Shown in pieces: positions 10,438 through 22,319 of a stretch of DNA of 64,000 nt. The notes beneath the pieces are model-generated. The model saw only the letters and a list, made by a program, of their open reading frames with translations, was not told the DNA's origin and ran no database searches. The first letter of the stretch is position 1, and each line of letters opens with the position of its first letter. The stretch comes from Patiria miniata (lineage: Eukaryota; Echinodermata; Asteroidea; Valvatida; Asterinidae). The position numbers were made by a program, and so were the translations under genes. Location of the stretch: contig NW_024037047.1 in assembly GCF_015706575.1 (NCBI RefSeq), positions 8,808,632-8,872,631 on the forward strand. The letters run 5' to 3'.

Positions 10438-10513
10438 TAAATCGTGACGTAATAAACAGGACTCGCGTATGCTACTCTGCATCGGGGAGTCCTGTTTATT
10501 ACATCACGATTTA
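10438..10513. repeat. 76-bp hairpin, repeated in units
   Basis: TAAATCGTGACGTAATAAAC continuing to GGACTC forms the left arm (27 nt). The right arm GAGTCCTGTTTATTACATCA continues to CGATTTA. The arms pair with a single mismatch around a loop of about 21 bases. Copies occur in all eight units that reach this point (for example 14640-14715 and about 17639-17714). The arm contains a CRE-like TGACGTAA. Possibly a short palindromic transposon or an RNA hairpin; expression is unknown. Confidence 0.65.
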
Positions 10514-10921
10514 CTGTGTTTTGTTTGCTGCCCGCAACGACGACTTTTACACAAATTGCACGTTCGGGTCGAAACAGGCATGACAGGACTTGAAAAACAG
10601 CTCTCAAAAGTACCTTTTGTACTCATTTTCATGACAGAAACAATAGTCGTTTTTATTTCATCACACCTTAGGCTACATATACCGAAAAATGACGGAAATG
10701 TCTTCGAGCATTCCACAACCTCTTTAAGAAAGCTACCAGTTTCACACACCATTTTGGACCTCTGCGGGGAGTCATTAAAGGGAACTGCATCCTGGAATGA
10801 GCCCAATTGGGCTTCAAAAACTACAAAATATTTAAAAGTAGAAAAAAAGTCACACAACTATCATTTGAAAAAAACTGGGAGTTTTGTGTTATGTGTGGGA
10901 GATCGATTTAGAGGTTCACTT

Positions 10922-11515
10922 TTGCGAACGCAAACGCTACCCTCCTCACACATCCCAAGCCAGATGCTCCGCTGAGCGTCATGACGGATGCTTCAAATAT
11001 TGCAGTAGGAGCTGTTCTTCAACAAGGGGTAGATGATTCACGGCAGCTGATCTCATTCTTCTCCAAAAAGCTCCAACCAGCCGAAACGCTCTACAGCACC
11101 TTTGGACGAGAACTCTTAGCTGTGTATCTGGACATTCGCCATTTTCGTCACTCGCTCAAGGGTCGAGAGTTTCACGTGCTCACTGATCACAAGCCCCTCA
11201 CATATGCTCAGTCAGCATCAATGGACAGACATTCCCCACGTGAGATTCGCCATCATGATTTTGTTTCACAATTCACTTGTGACATCAGATACGTCAAAGG
11301 TGGTGACAACCCTGCCGCGGACGCTCTTTCGCGTATCGAGCTCAACTCCCTCAGCCCAGAGCAGTCCCACACACTCCTCAATTTCAACAAAAAATGGCTG
11401 ACCTACAACGACAGTGTGACGAACTCCAACAACTTCGTCATTGGCCTAAACGCTATGTTACATCGCTCGTTAATTGCCACACACTCACTGGGGGGGGGGG
11501 GGGGGGGGGGGCTCC
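10922..11515 (+). pseudogene. Ty3/gypsy RNase H fragment plus poly-G (unit copy 1)
   Basis: This is a 5'-truncated retroelement fragment. It starts near the sequence translating as NATLLTHPKPDAPLSV, just before the RNase H domain, and covers the whole RNase H region. The four acidic catalytic positions are present, numbered from the ATG at 10981: D3 in TDAS, E44 in GRELLA, D69 in LTDHKPL and D114 in ADALSR. The style (YSTFGRELLAVYL, FHVLTDHKPLTYA) is close to the CsRn1/Gmr1-like gypsy lineages as I remember them. There is no reverse transcriptase before it and no integrase after it. The frame runs into a 22-base G tract at the position expected of a polypurine tract. In this copy two extra A in the AACAAAAAATGG run shift the C-terminal frame. 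Confidence 0.8.
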
Positions 11516-12030
11516 TGTAGCGTTTTCAGATGATCAATTCTTAATTATCAATTCATCTTAATTTTTAGTTAATTATCACACTTTAATATCAATGTTCCTT
11601 TTGAACTTTTAATGATTAATTCTCCTGAATGCATTACTCGTTTTCCTTGTATACACATATACCCACACAGTGCCTATGCAATATGTAGTCACTATACTTT
11701 TATACAGAGCATTTTTCTGAGACTCAAGGAAACCACGATATGAGTAAGTTTCCCCATTCTTAAGTATTTCTTATTCCCAAGACTTCCTGTTTCCACCAGT
11801 ATATAAGTGCTGCTCCAGGCCACTAGCAGTTCCTCACTGTTTCATTTCTGTTACAATTCCATTTCTATTCTAGTCTATTTCAGTTCACCAAGTTCTCTTG
11901 TCTCAGTTCACTGTAACCAGTTCAATCAATCAATGTGTATTAAAATATTGTTGTGGAATAAACAATCATGGTAAACACAGTCCTCAAACAAATTGTGTAT
12001 CAACCTATCCATTCCCCAACAGTCCTAGAC
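11516..12030 (+). mobile_element. LTR-like segment downstream of the RNase H fragment
   Basis: It begins TGTAGCG four bases after the poly-G tract, contains a TATA box TATATAAG (11800-11807) and, 150 bp later, AATAAA (11957-11962), an order expected of a U3-R-U5 LTR. There is no second LTR in the unit, so the right border is only an estimate. Copies start at 15715, 18714, 22909, 27112, 30856, 34606 and 38805. The last is interrupted at 38914 by the Mag-like retrotransposon and resumes at 43870. If still active, its TATA region would be a plus-strand promoter in every unit, reading toward the next CXC exons. Confidence 0.5.
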
Positions 12031-12740
12031 ATAACTTGTCACTGAAATGTTATCTCTTTAAAATTAAATTGGACAAATTTTGGTTCTCAACTTAGCTATT
12101 CAAGAAGCTTAGGATATTGGAATCAGAGAGACATACACTGCACGAAGATATCAAAATATAGCAAGATGGTAAATATTAACAGTCTACTTGAAGACAAATG
12201 TTGACTGGAACAACTGTTGGAGATAAGGAGACAAAATTCCAACAGGTGGGTGATGTGTTTGAAGATACTTATGTCGGGAAATGAAAATATGTGTTATTCA
12301 TGTTACATGTATTTGGCTATATTTTCAGATGACCACATCGTGCACAGCACTGAAGAAAGTTGGAATACAAATAACACTTTCTTCTTGAATCATACGTCAT
12401 CCACAATCAGATGAACCTAATCAAGGAGTGGCCTCCCGGTCGTTGGAGACAATCTTCACAAGAACAGTTTCAATCACCTAAATCTTAGGCGCCTACTATA
12501 TATTGAGTATGGGAAATATATGCACTGAGCAAGAGTGTATAAGTGTTAAATTGTATAATTGTTCAAAATGTATCAAATATTGTATACATTCAAACACATG
12601 TATGTTTTACTTTATGCATGTTTTTTTTCTAGATGAGGAGCAATGGATGAAAATTGTGGTGTTCACTGAAGTAAATTGCAGAACCTGGAGGAGGACGGCA
12701 TCGCCGAGGACTATGATGAATATCTCGCTGCTGCTTTCAG

Positions 12741-12809
12741 CCACCTAGAAGGAAGAATAACGTTAACAAGTTGACAGAGTCAAGACCCTATGATGTGGTG
12801 TTAATCATT
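12741..12809 (+). CDS. Candidate 69-nt exon upstream of CXC exon A1
   Basis: Between a TGCTGCTTTCAG acceptor and a strong ATT|GTAAGC donor lies a 23-codon segment, phase 0 at both ends, beginning PPRRKNNVNK and ending PYDVVLII. It would join in frame to the type A CXC exon that follows. Equivalent segments are at 19941-20009, 24137-24205, 28340-28408, 32084-32152, 35835-35903 and 44994-45062. In the 15715-18713 unit the segment is frameshifted. An overlapping frame upstream (KLQNLEEDGIAEDYDEYL...) also looks protein-like but ends at a TGA, so the exact exon border is uncertain. No domain recognised. Confidence 0.3.
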
Positions 12810-13141
12810 GTAAGCGGAACAGCTGTCGGCATGGACACTAGGGAAAGTGACTGTCATATCAAACCATGCACAGCTGGCCTGAAGACATATACAGGAACGA
12901 AAGAGTTAATAATTGGTGAAGCAATCATTCTGTCTGCATAAATTGTTTTTACGAGAGTCAACTTTATAACTATGATCTCATTTGTATGGTTTACTACACA
13001 CATGCATTTTGCAGTTTAGAAATGTATTGAGTCAGCACTTCCATTTGTAATGTAAAATATACAACAGAACAAACTGTGGCATTATTTGGTGATGCTTTAT
13101 ATGTTGATTGGATTGGATTGGATTTTTTTTGTTTTTTGCAG

Positions 13142-13261
13142 CCACAACGACCATGCCGATGCACCAGCGGGTGCCAAACTGGAATGTGCAAATGCAAGAG
13201 GTTCAATATTAAATGCAGGAAATCGTGCAAATGTCAAGAAGGCGAGTGCGCCAATAGAGAG
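13142..13261 (+). CDS. CXC zinc-cluster exon, type A (A1)
   Basis: This exon is 120 nt (40 codons), phase 0 at both ends, between a TTTTTTGCAG acceptor and a GAG|GTGAGAT donor. Type A begins PQRPCRCTSGCQTGMCKCKR and ends SCKCQEGECANRE, with the nine-cysteine CXC spacing complete. It differs from type B at nine of 40 positions, none a cysteine. It opens the CXC block in every array unit and is followed either by a type B cassette or directly by the region leading to the terminal exon. Predicted role by family: a zinc-dependent nuclear or DNA-binding module. This is inference from the cysteine pattern only. Confidence 0.75.
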
Positions 13262-13605
13262 GTGAGATATAAGTAATGTGTTGTTATGAATTCATACATT
13301 ATTGATAAAGGAAAAATAGTAAAAAACGGCCCTCTTAAAGGGAAAATACAACATTTGCAAACATCAAAAAATTAATCTACCAAATCATTTTGAAATACCT
13401 TGCTGGACTGTGAGTGAATGACAGTGTAAAGCATCCTGTAAAATAATGGCACCTGGTATACTGTCATTTTCAAGAAAATCGGCCGATCAGCGTTGGAAAA
13501 AAACGGTTGTTTTTTTTCAAATACTGGCCTGTACAACAGAACAAACCTGTGGCATTATTTTGATGATGCTTTTTTATGATTGGATTGGATTTTTTTTTTT
13601 TGCAG

Positions 13606-13725
13606 CAACAAAGACCTTGCAGATGCAATGGCATTTGCTCAACTGGCATGTGCAAATGCTACAGACTGAACATCAGATGCAGGAAATCTTGCAAATGCAC
13701 AGAAGGCGATGGTGCAAATAGGGAG
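13606..13725 (+). pseudogene. CXC exon type B (B4), ninth cysteine lost
   Basis: 120 nt with normal borders, but GCGATGGTGC replaces GCGAGTGTGC, changing GEC to GDG. The ninth cysteine is missing, so one of the three zinc sites would be incomplete. The frame is otherwise open. It lies 464 bp after A1. Confidence 0.7.
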
Positions 13726-15122
13726 GTGAGAGTAATGTGTTGTTATGAATTCATACATTATTGATAAGGAAAAATAGTAAAAACGGCCCTCTTAAAGGGA
13801 AAATACAACATTTGCAAACATCAAAAAATAAAACTACCAAATCATTTTGAAATACCTTGCTGGACTGTGAGTGAATGACAGTGTAAAGCATCCTGTAAAA
13901 TAATGGCACCTGGTATACTGTCATTTTCAAGAAAATCGGCCGATCAGCGTTGGAAAAAAACGGGTTTTTTTCAAATACTGGCCCCAGTTGACCATCGCAC
14001 TTGTTTGCAATCGATTACACACCTATGAACGGGTACAAGCCAGCTAGACTGGTTCCCTGACCTTACAATCCCCAATATATGTAAACTGCTCTGTTTCTTT
14101 AAATGGAGTCAGGGAACCAGACTACAGAAAAATGATTGTTTTTCTTGGTTTTTATAGAATTTAGGAACCCAAAACCTCCAAAAAGTCAGTGTAACTGTAT
14201 TTGCTATATATTCCCAACCCCCCAATTCCATCCATTTCTGAAAATTACACCAAAAACTAATGAACGGCGACACAAAAAAGTTTTGTCCTGAAAAATCACA
14301 GCAATCGCATCAAATAATACCTCATTTTTTATTTGTTTATAGATAAAATTGACAAAAAGGAAAAGAAAAAGAAAAAGCAGATGTCCTCAAGGACATGTAA
14401 GCAGAGGATGAGAGACTACAGGAAAGTAAGTATAATATGTGCAGTTGCATCAGAGCAACTAGTCCTGCACACACAAGTGCAAATGCACAAGTCAGTGCAC
14501 CAAACAAGATAAGATGCCGCTGCTGAAGGAACTGCAAGACGAATATGTGCAGTTGCATCAGAGCAACTAGTCCTGCACATGCAAGTGCAAATGCACAAGT
14601 CAGTGCACCAACCAAGTAAGATGCCACTGCTAAACTCATTAAATCGTGACGTAATAAACAGGACTCGCGTATGCTACTCTGCATCGGGAGTTCCTGTTTA
14701 TTACATCACGATTTACTGTGTTTTGTTTGCTGCCCGCAACGACGACTCTTTTACACAAATTGCACGTTCGGGTCGAAACAGGCATGACAGGACTTGAAAA
14801 ACAGCTCTCAAAAGTACCTTTTGTACTCATTTCATGACAGAAACAATAGTCGTTTTTATTTCATCACACCTTAGGCTACATATACCCGAAAAATGACGGA
14901 AATGTCTTCGAGCATTCCACAACCTCTTTAAGAAAGCTACCAGTTTCACACACCATTTTGGACCTCTGCTGGGAGTCATTAAAGGGAACTGCATCCTGGA
15001 ATGAGCCCAATTGGGCTTCAAAACTACAAAATATTTAAAAGTAGAAAAAAGTCACACAACTATCATTTGAAAAAAACTGGGAGTTTTGTGTTATGTGTGG
15101 GAGATCGATTAGAGGTTCACTT

Positions 15123-15714
15123 TTGCGAACGCAAACGCTACCCTCCTCACACATCCCAAGCCAGATGCTCCGCTGAGCGTCATGACGGATGCTTCAAATA
15201 TTGCAGTAGGAGCTGTTCTTCAACAAGGGGTAGATGATTCACGGCAGCTGATCTCATTCTTCTCCAAAAAGCTCCAACCAGCCGAAACGCTCTACAGCAC
15301 CTTTGGACGAGAACTCTTAGCTGTGTATCTGGACATTCGCCATTTTCGTCATCACTCGCTCAAGGGTCGAGAGTTTCACGTGCTCACTGATCACAAGCCC
15401 CTCACATATGCTCAGTCAGCATCAATGGACAGACATTCCCCACGTGAGATTCGCCATCATGATTTTGTTTCACAATTCACTTGTGACATCAGATACGTCA
15501 AAGGTGGTGACAACCCTGCCGCGGACGCTCTTTCGCGTATCGAGCTCAACTCCCTCAGCCCAGGGCAGTCCCACACACTCCTCAATTTCAACAAAAGGTG
15601 CTGACCTACAACGACAGTGTGACGAACTCCAACAACTTCGTCATTGGCCTAAACGCTATGTTACATTCGCTCGTTAATTGCCACACACTCACTGGGGGGG
15701 GGGGGGGGGGCTCC
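15123..15714 (+). pseudogene. Ty3/gypsy RNase H fragment plus poly-G (unit copy 2)
   Basis: Same fragment as 10922-11515, ATG at 15182. There is an in-frame extra His codon (HFRHHSLKG) and a changed ACAAAAGGTG junction that ends the frame early with RC. The four acidic RNase H residues are kept. The G tract is 17 bases. Confidence 0.75.
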
Positions 15715-17341
15715 TGTAGCGTTTTCAGATGATCAATTCTTAATTATCAATTCATCTTAATTTTTAGTTAATTATCACACTTTAATTATCAATGTTCCTT
15801 TTGAACTTTTTAATGATTAATTCTCCTGAATGCATTACTCGTTTTCCTTGTATACACATATACCACACAGTGCCTATGCAATATGTAGTCACTATACTTT
15901 TATACAGAGCATTTTTCTGAGACTCAAGGAAACCACGATATGAGTAAGTTTCCCCATTCTTAAGTATTTCTTATTCCAAGACTTCCTGTTTCCACCAGTA
16001 TATAAGTGCTGCTCCAGGCCACTAGCAGTTCCTCACTGTTTCATTTCTGTTACAATTCCATTTCTATCTAGTCTATTCAGTTCACCAAGTTCTCTTTGTC
16101 TCAGTTCACTGTAACCAGTTCAATCAATCAATGTGTATTAAAATATTGTTGTGGAATAAACAATCATGGTAAACACAGTCCTCAAACAAATTGTGTATCA
16201 ACCTATCCATTCCCCAACAGTCCTAGACATAACTTGTCACTGAAATGTTATCTCTTTAAAATTAAATTGGACAAATTTTGGTTCTCAACTTAGCTATTCA
16301 AGAAGCTTAGGATATTGGAATCAGAGAGACATACACTGCACGAAGATATCAAAATATAGCAAGATGGTAAATATTAACAGTCTACTTGAAGACAAATGTT
16401 GACTGGAACAACTGTTGGAGATAAGGAGACAAAATTCCCAACAGGTGGGTGATGTGTTTGAAGATACTTATGTCGGGAAATGAAAATATGTGTTATTCAT
16501 GTTACATGTATTTGGCTATATTTTCAGATGACCACATCGTGCACAGCACTGAAGAAAGTTGGAATACAAAATAACACTTTCTTCTTGAATCATACGTCAT
16601 CCACAATCAGATGAACCTAATCAAGGAGTGTGCCTCCCGGTCGTTGGAGACAATCTTCACAAGAACAGTTTCAATCACCTAAATCTTAGGCGCCTACTAT
16701 ATATTGAGTATGGGAAATATATGCACTGAGCAAGAGTGTATAAGTGTTAAATTGTATAATTGTTCAAAATGTATCAAATATTGTATACATTCAAACACAT
16801 GTATGTTTTACTTTATGCATGTTTTTTTTCTAGATGAGGAGCAATGGATGAAAATTGTGGTGTTTCACTGAAGTAAATTGCAGAACCTGGAGGAGGACGG
16901 CATCGCCGAGGACTATGATGAATATCTCGCTGCTGCTTTCAGCCACCTAGAAGGAAGAATAACGTTAACAAGTTGACAGAGTCAAGACCTATGATGTGTG
17001 TGTTAAATTGTAAGCGGAACAGCTGTCGGCATGGACACTAGGGAAAGTGACTGTCATATCAAACACATGCACAGCTGGCCTGAAGACATATACAGGAACG
17101 AAAGAGTTAATAATTGGTGAAGCAATCATTCTGTCTGCATAAATTGTTTTTAGAGAGAGTCAACTTTGTAACTATGATCTCATTTGTATGGTTTACTACA
17201 CACATGCATTTTGCAGTTTAGAAATGTATTGAGTCAGCACTTCCATTTGTAATGTAAATATACAACAGAACAAACTGTGGCATTATTTGGTGATGCTTTT
17301 ATATGATTGGATTGGATTGGATTTTTTTTGTTTTTTTGCAG

Positions 17342-17461
17342 CCACAACGACCATGCCGATGCACCAGCGGCGGCCAAACTGGAATGTGCAAATGCAAGAG
17401 GTTCAATATTAAATGCAGGAAATCGTGCAAATGTCAAGAAGGCGAGTGCGCCAATAGAGAG
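17342..17461 (+). pseudogene. CXC exon type A (A2), third cysteine lost
   Basis: Borders and length as in A1, but AGCGGCGGCC replaces AGCGGGTGCC, changing TSGC to TSGG. The third cysteine of the cluster is missing. This unit has no type B exon because of the deletion that follows. Confidence 0.7.
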
Positions 17462-17569
17462 GTGAGATATAAGTAATGTGTTGTTATGAATTCATACATT
17501 ATCGATAAAGGAAAAATAGTAAAAACGGCCCTCTTAAAGGGAAAATACAACATTTGCAAACATCAAAAA

Positions 17570-17590
17570 ATTAATCTACACGCAAGTGCA
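17570..17590 (+). other. Deletion junction inside the short unit
   Basis: Cassette intron sequence (...AATTAATCTAC) jumps straight to the tail of the decayed CXC module (ACGCAAGTGC...). It skips about 1.2 kb that is present in the full-length neighbours: type B cassette, both upstream hairpin arms, terminal exon and first decayed module. The ends share only the two bases AC, suggesting end-joining or an assembly join rather than homologous exchange. Confidence 0.65.
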
Positions 17591-18123
17591 AATGCACAAG
17601 TCAGTGCACCAACCAAGTAAGATGCCACTGCTAAACTCATTAAATCGTGACGTAATAAACAGGACTCGCGTATGCTACTCTGCATCGGGAGTCCTGTTTA
17701 TTACATCACGATTTACTGTGTTTTGTTTGCTGCCCGCAACGACGACTTTTACACAAATTGCACGTTCGGGTCGAAACAGGCATGACAGGACTTGAAAAAC
17801 AGCTCTCAAAAGTACCTTTTGTACTCATTTCATGACAGAAACAATAGTCGTTTTTATTTCATCACACCTTAGGCTACATATACCCGAAAAATGACGGAAA
17901 TGTCTTCGAGCATTCCACAACCTCTTTAAGAAAGCTACCAGTTTCACACACCATTTTGGACCTCTGCGGGGAGTCATTAAAGGGAACTGCATCCTGGAAT
18001 GAGCCCAATTGGGCTTCAAAAACTACAAAATATTTAAAAGTAGAAAAAAAGTCACACAACTATCATTTGAAAAAAACTGGGAGTTTTGTGTTATGTGTGG
18101 GAGATCGATTTAGAGGTTCACTT

Positions 18124-18713
18124 TTGCGAACGCAAACGCTACCCTCCTCACACATCCCAAGCCAGATGCTCCGCTGAGCGTCATGACGGATGCTTCAAAT
18201 ATTGCAGTAGGAGCTGTTCTTCAACAAGGGGTAGATGATTCACGGCAGCTGATCTCATTCTTCTCCAAAAAGCTCCAACCAGCCGAAACGCTCTACAGCA
18301 CCTTTGGACGAGAACTCTTAGCTGTGTATCTGGACATTCGCCATTTTCGTCACTCGCTCAAGGGTCGAGAGTTTCACGTGCTCACTGATCACAAGCCCCT
18401 CACATATGCTCAGTCAGCATCAATGGACAGACATTCCCCACGTGAGATTCGCCATCATGATTTTGTTTCACAATTCACTTGTGACATCAGATACGTCAAA
18501 GGTGGTGACAACCCTGCCGCGGACGCTCTTTCGCGTATCGAGCTCAACTCCCTCAGCCCAGAGCAGTCCCACACACTCCTCAATTTCAACAAAATGGCTG
18601 ACCTACAACGACAGTGTGACGAACTCCAACAACTTCGTCATTGGCCTAAACGCTATGTTACATTCGCTCGTTAATTGCCACACACTCACTGGGGGGGGGG
18701 GGGGGGGGGCTCC
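18124..18713 (+). pseudogene. Ty3/gypsy RNase H fragment plus poly-G (unit copy 3)
   Basis: Frame open for 163 codons from the ATG at 18183 to a stop after RYVTFAR, with all four acidic RNase H residues. G tract of 19 bases, then the LTR-like TGTAGCG. Confidence 0.78.
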
Positions 18714-20338
18714 TGTAGCGTTTTCAGATGATCAATTCTTAATTATCAATTCATCTTAATTTTTAGTTAATTATCACACTTTAATTATCAATGTTCCTTT
18801 TGAACTTTTTAATGATTAATTCTCCTGAATGCATTACTCGTTTTCCTTGTATACACATATACCCACACAGTGCCTATGCAATATGTAGTCACTATACTTT
18901 TATACAGAGCATTTTTCTGAGACTCAAGGAAACCACGATATGAGTAAGTTTCCCCATTCTTAAGTATTTCTTATTCCCAAGACTTCCTGTTTCCACCAGT
19001 ATATAAGTGCTGCTCCAGGCCACTAGCAGTTCCTCACTGTTTCATTTCTGTTACAATTCCATTTCTATTCTAGTCTATTTCAGTTCACCAAGTTCTCTTT
19101 GTCTCAGTTCACTGTAACCAGTTCAATCAATCAATGTGTATTAAAATATTGTTGTGGAATAAACAATCATGGTAAACACAGTCCTCAAAAAATTGTGTAT
19201 CAACCTATCCATTCCCCAACAGTCCTAGACATAACTTGTCACTGAAATGTTATCTCTTTAAAATTAAATTGGACAAATTTTGGTTCTCAACTTAGCTATT
19301 CAAGAAGCTTAGGATATTGGAATCAGAGAGACATACACTGCACGAAGATATCAAAATATAGCAAGATGGTAAATATTAACAGTCTACTTGAAGACAAATG
19401 TTGACTGGAACAACTGTTGGAGATAAGGAGACAAAATTCCCAACAGGTGGGTGATGTGTTTGAAGATACTTATGTCGGGAAATGAAAATATGTGTTATTC
19501 ATGTTACATGTATTTGGCTATATTTTCAGATGACCACATCGTGCACAGCACTGAAGAAAGTTGGAATACAAATAACACTTTCTTCTTGAATCATACGTCA
19601 TCCACAATCAGATGAACCTAATCAAGGAGTGGCCTCCCGGTCGTTGGAGACAATCTTCACAAGAACAGTTTCAATCACCTAAATCTTAGGCGCCTACTAT
19701 ATATTGAGTATGGGAAATATATGCACTGAGCAAGAGTGTATAAGTGTTAAATTGTATAATTGTTCAAAATGTATCAAATATTGTATACATTCAAACACAT
19801 GTATGTTTTACTTTATGCATGTTTTTTTCTAGATGAGGAGCAATGGATGAAAATTGTGGTGTTCACTGAAGTAAATTGCAGAACCTGGAGGAGGACGGCA
19901 TCGCCGAGGACTATGATGAATATCTCGCTGCTGCTTTCAGCCACCTAGAAGGAAGAATAACGTTAACAAGTTGACAGAGTCAAGACCCTATGATGTGGTG
20001 TTAATCATTGTAAGCGGAACAGCTGTCGGCATGGACACTAGGGAAAGTGACTGTCATATCAAACCATGCACAGCTGGCCTGAAGACATATACAGGAACGA
20101 AAGAGTTAATAATTGGTGAAGCAATCATTCTGTCTGCATAAATTGTTTTTACGAGAGTCAACTTTATAACTATGATCTCATTTGTATGGTTTACTACACA
20201 CATGCATTTTGCAGTTTAGAAATGTATTGAGTCAGCACTTCCATTTGTAATGTAAAATATACAACAGAACAAACTGTGGCATTATTTGGTGATGCTTTTA
20301 TATGATTGGATTGGATTGGATTTTTTTTTTTTTTGCAG

Positions 20339-20458
20339 CCACAACGACCATGCCGATGCACCAGCGGGTGCCAAACTGGAATGTGCAAATGCAAGAGGTT
20401 CAATATTAAATGCAGGAAATCGTGCAAATGTCAAGAAGGCGAGTGCGCCAATAGAGAG
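20339..20458 (+). CDS. CXC zinc-cluster exon, type A (A3)
   Basis: Intact 120-nt phase 0-0 type A exon with nine cysteines; acceptor after a 16-base T run. Followed 461 bp later by type B exon B5. Confidence 0.75.
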
Positions 20459-20799
20459 GTGAGATATAAGTAATGTGTTGTTATGAATTCATACATTATT
20501 GATAAAGGAAAAATAGTAAAAACGGCCCTCTTAAAGGGAAAATACAACATTTGCAAACATCAAAAAATTAATCTACCAAATCATTTTGAAATACCTTGCT
20601 GGACTGTGAGTGAATGACAGTGTAAAGCATCCTGTAAAATAATGGCACCTGGTATACTGTCATTTTCAAGAAAATCGGCCGATCAGCGTTGGAAAAAACG
20701 GTTGTTTTTTTTCAAATACTGGCCTGTACAACAGAACAAACTGTGGCATTATTTTGATGATGCTTTTTTATGATTGGATTGGATTTTTTTTTTTTGCAG

Positions 20800-20919
20800 C
20801 AACAAAGACCTTGCAGATGCAATGGCATTTGCTCAACTGGCATGTGCAAATGCTACAGACTGAACATCAGATGCAGGAAATCTTGCAAATGCACAGAAGG
20901 CGAGTGTGCAAATAGGGAG
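20800..20919 (+). CDS. CXC zinc-cluster exon, type B (B5)
   Basis: Intact 120-nt phase 0-0 type B exon, all nine cysteines, ending GECANRE. The donor reads GAG|GTGAGAGTAA, a four-base-shorter variant of GTGAGATATAAGTAA also seen after B3, B4 and B7. Confidence 0.75.
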
Positions 20920-22319
20920 GTGAGAGTAATGTGTTGTTATGAATTCATACATTATTGATAAGGAAAAATAGTAAAAACGGCCCTCTTAAAGGGAAAATAC
21001 AACATTTGCAAACATCAAAAAATAAAACTACCAAATCATTTTGAAATACCTTGCTGGACTGTGAGTGAATGACAGTGTAAAGCATCCTGTAAAATAATGG
21101 CACCTGGTATACTGTCATTTTCAAGAAAATCGGCCGATCAGCGTTGGAAAAAAACGGGTTTTTTTCAAATACTGGCCCCAGTTGACCATCGCACTTGTTT
21201 GCAATCGATTACACACCTATGAACGGGTACAAGCCAGCTAGACTGGTTCCCTGACCTTACAATTCCCCAATATATGTAAACTGCTCTGTTTCTTCTTAAA
21301 TGGAGTCAGGGAACCAGACTACAGAAAAATGATTGTTTTTCTTGGTTTTTATAGAATTTAGGAACCCAAAACCTCCAAAAAGTCAGTGTAACTGTATTTG
21401 CTATATATTCCCAACCCCCCAATTCCATCCATTTCTGAAAATTACACCAAAAACTAATGAACGGCGACACAAAAAAGTTTTGTCCTGAAAAATCACAGCA
21501 ATCGCATCAAATAATACCTCATTGTTTTATTTGTTTATAGATAAAATTGACAAAAAGGAAAAGAAAAAGACAAGAGCATGTCCTCAAGGACATGTAAGCA
21601 GAGGATGAGAGACTACAGGAAAGTAAGTATAATATGTGCAGTTGCATCAGAGCAACTAGTCCTGCACACACAAGTGCAAATGCACAAGTCAGTGCACCAA
21701 CCAAGATAAGATGCCGCTGCTGAAGGAACTGCAAGACGAATATGTGCAGTTGCATCAGAGCAACTAGTCCTGCACACGCAAGTGCAAATGCACAAGTCAG
21801 TGCACCAACCAAGTAAGATGCCACTGCTAAACTCATTAAATCGTGACGTAATAAACAGGACTCGCGTATGCTACTCTGCATCGGGAGTCCTGTTTATTAC
21901 ATCACGATTTACTGTGTTTTGTTTGCTGCCCGCAACGACGACTTTTACACAAATTGCACGTTCGGGTCGAAACAGGCATGACAGGACTTGAAAAACAGCT
22001 CTCAAAAGTACCTTTTGTACTCATTTCATGACAGAAACAATAGTCGTTTTTATTTCATCACACCTTAGGCTACATATACCCGAAAAATGACGGAAATGTC
22101 TTCGAGCATTCCACAACCTCTTTAAGAAAGCTACCAGTTTCACACACCATTTTGGACCTCTGCGGGGAGTCATTAAAGGGAACTGCATCCTGGAATGAGC
22201 CCAATTGGGCTTCAAAAACTACAAAATATTTAAAAGTAGAAAAAAAGTCACACAACTATCATTTGAAAAAAACTGGGAGTTTTGTGTTATGTGTGGGAGA
22301 TCGATTTAGAGGTTCACTT

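Noticed and set aside
10469..10975. Plus-strand frame of 168 codons before the RNase H fragment in the first unit
   Set aside because: Broken by indels in the other units, no domain, and it crosses the hairpin and the retroelement junction.
12503..12748. Frame MSMGNICTEQ... of 81 codons repeated in units
   Set aside because: Crosses a probable TTTTTCTAG acceptor, so most of it would be intronic. The more protein-like reading overlaps in a different frame.
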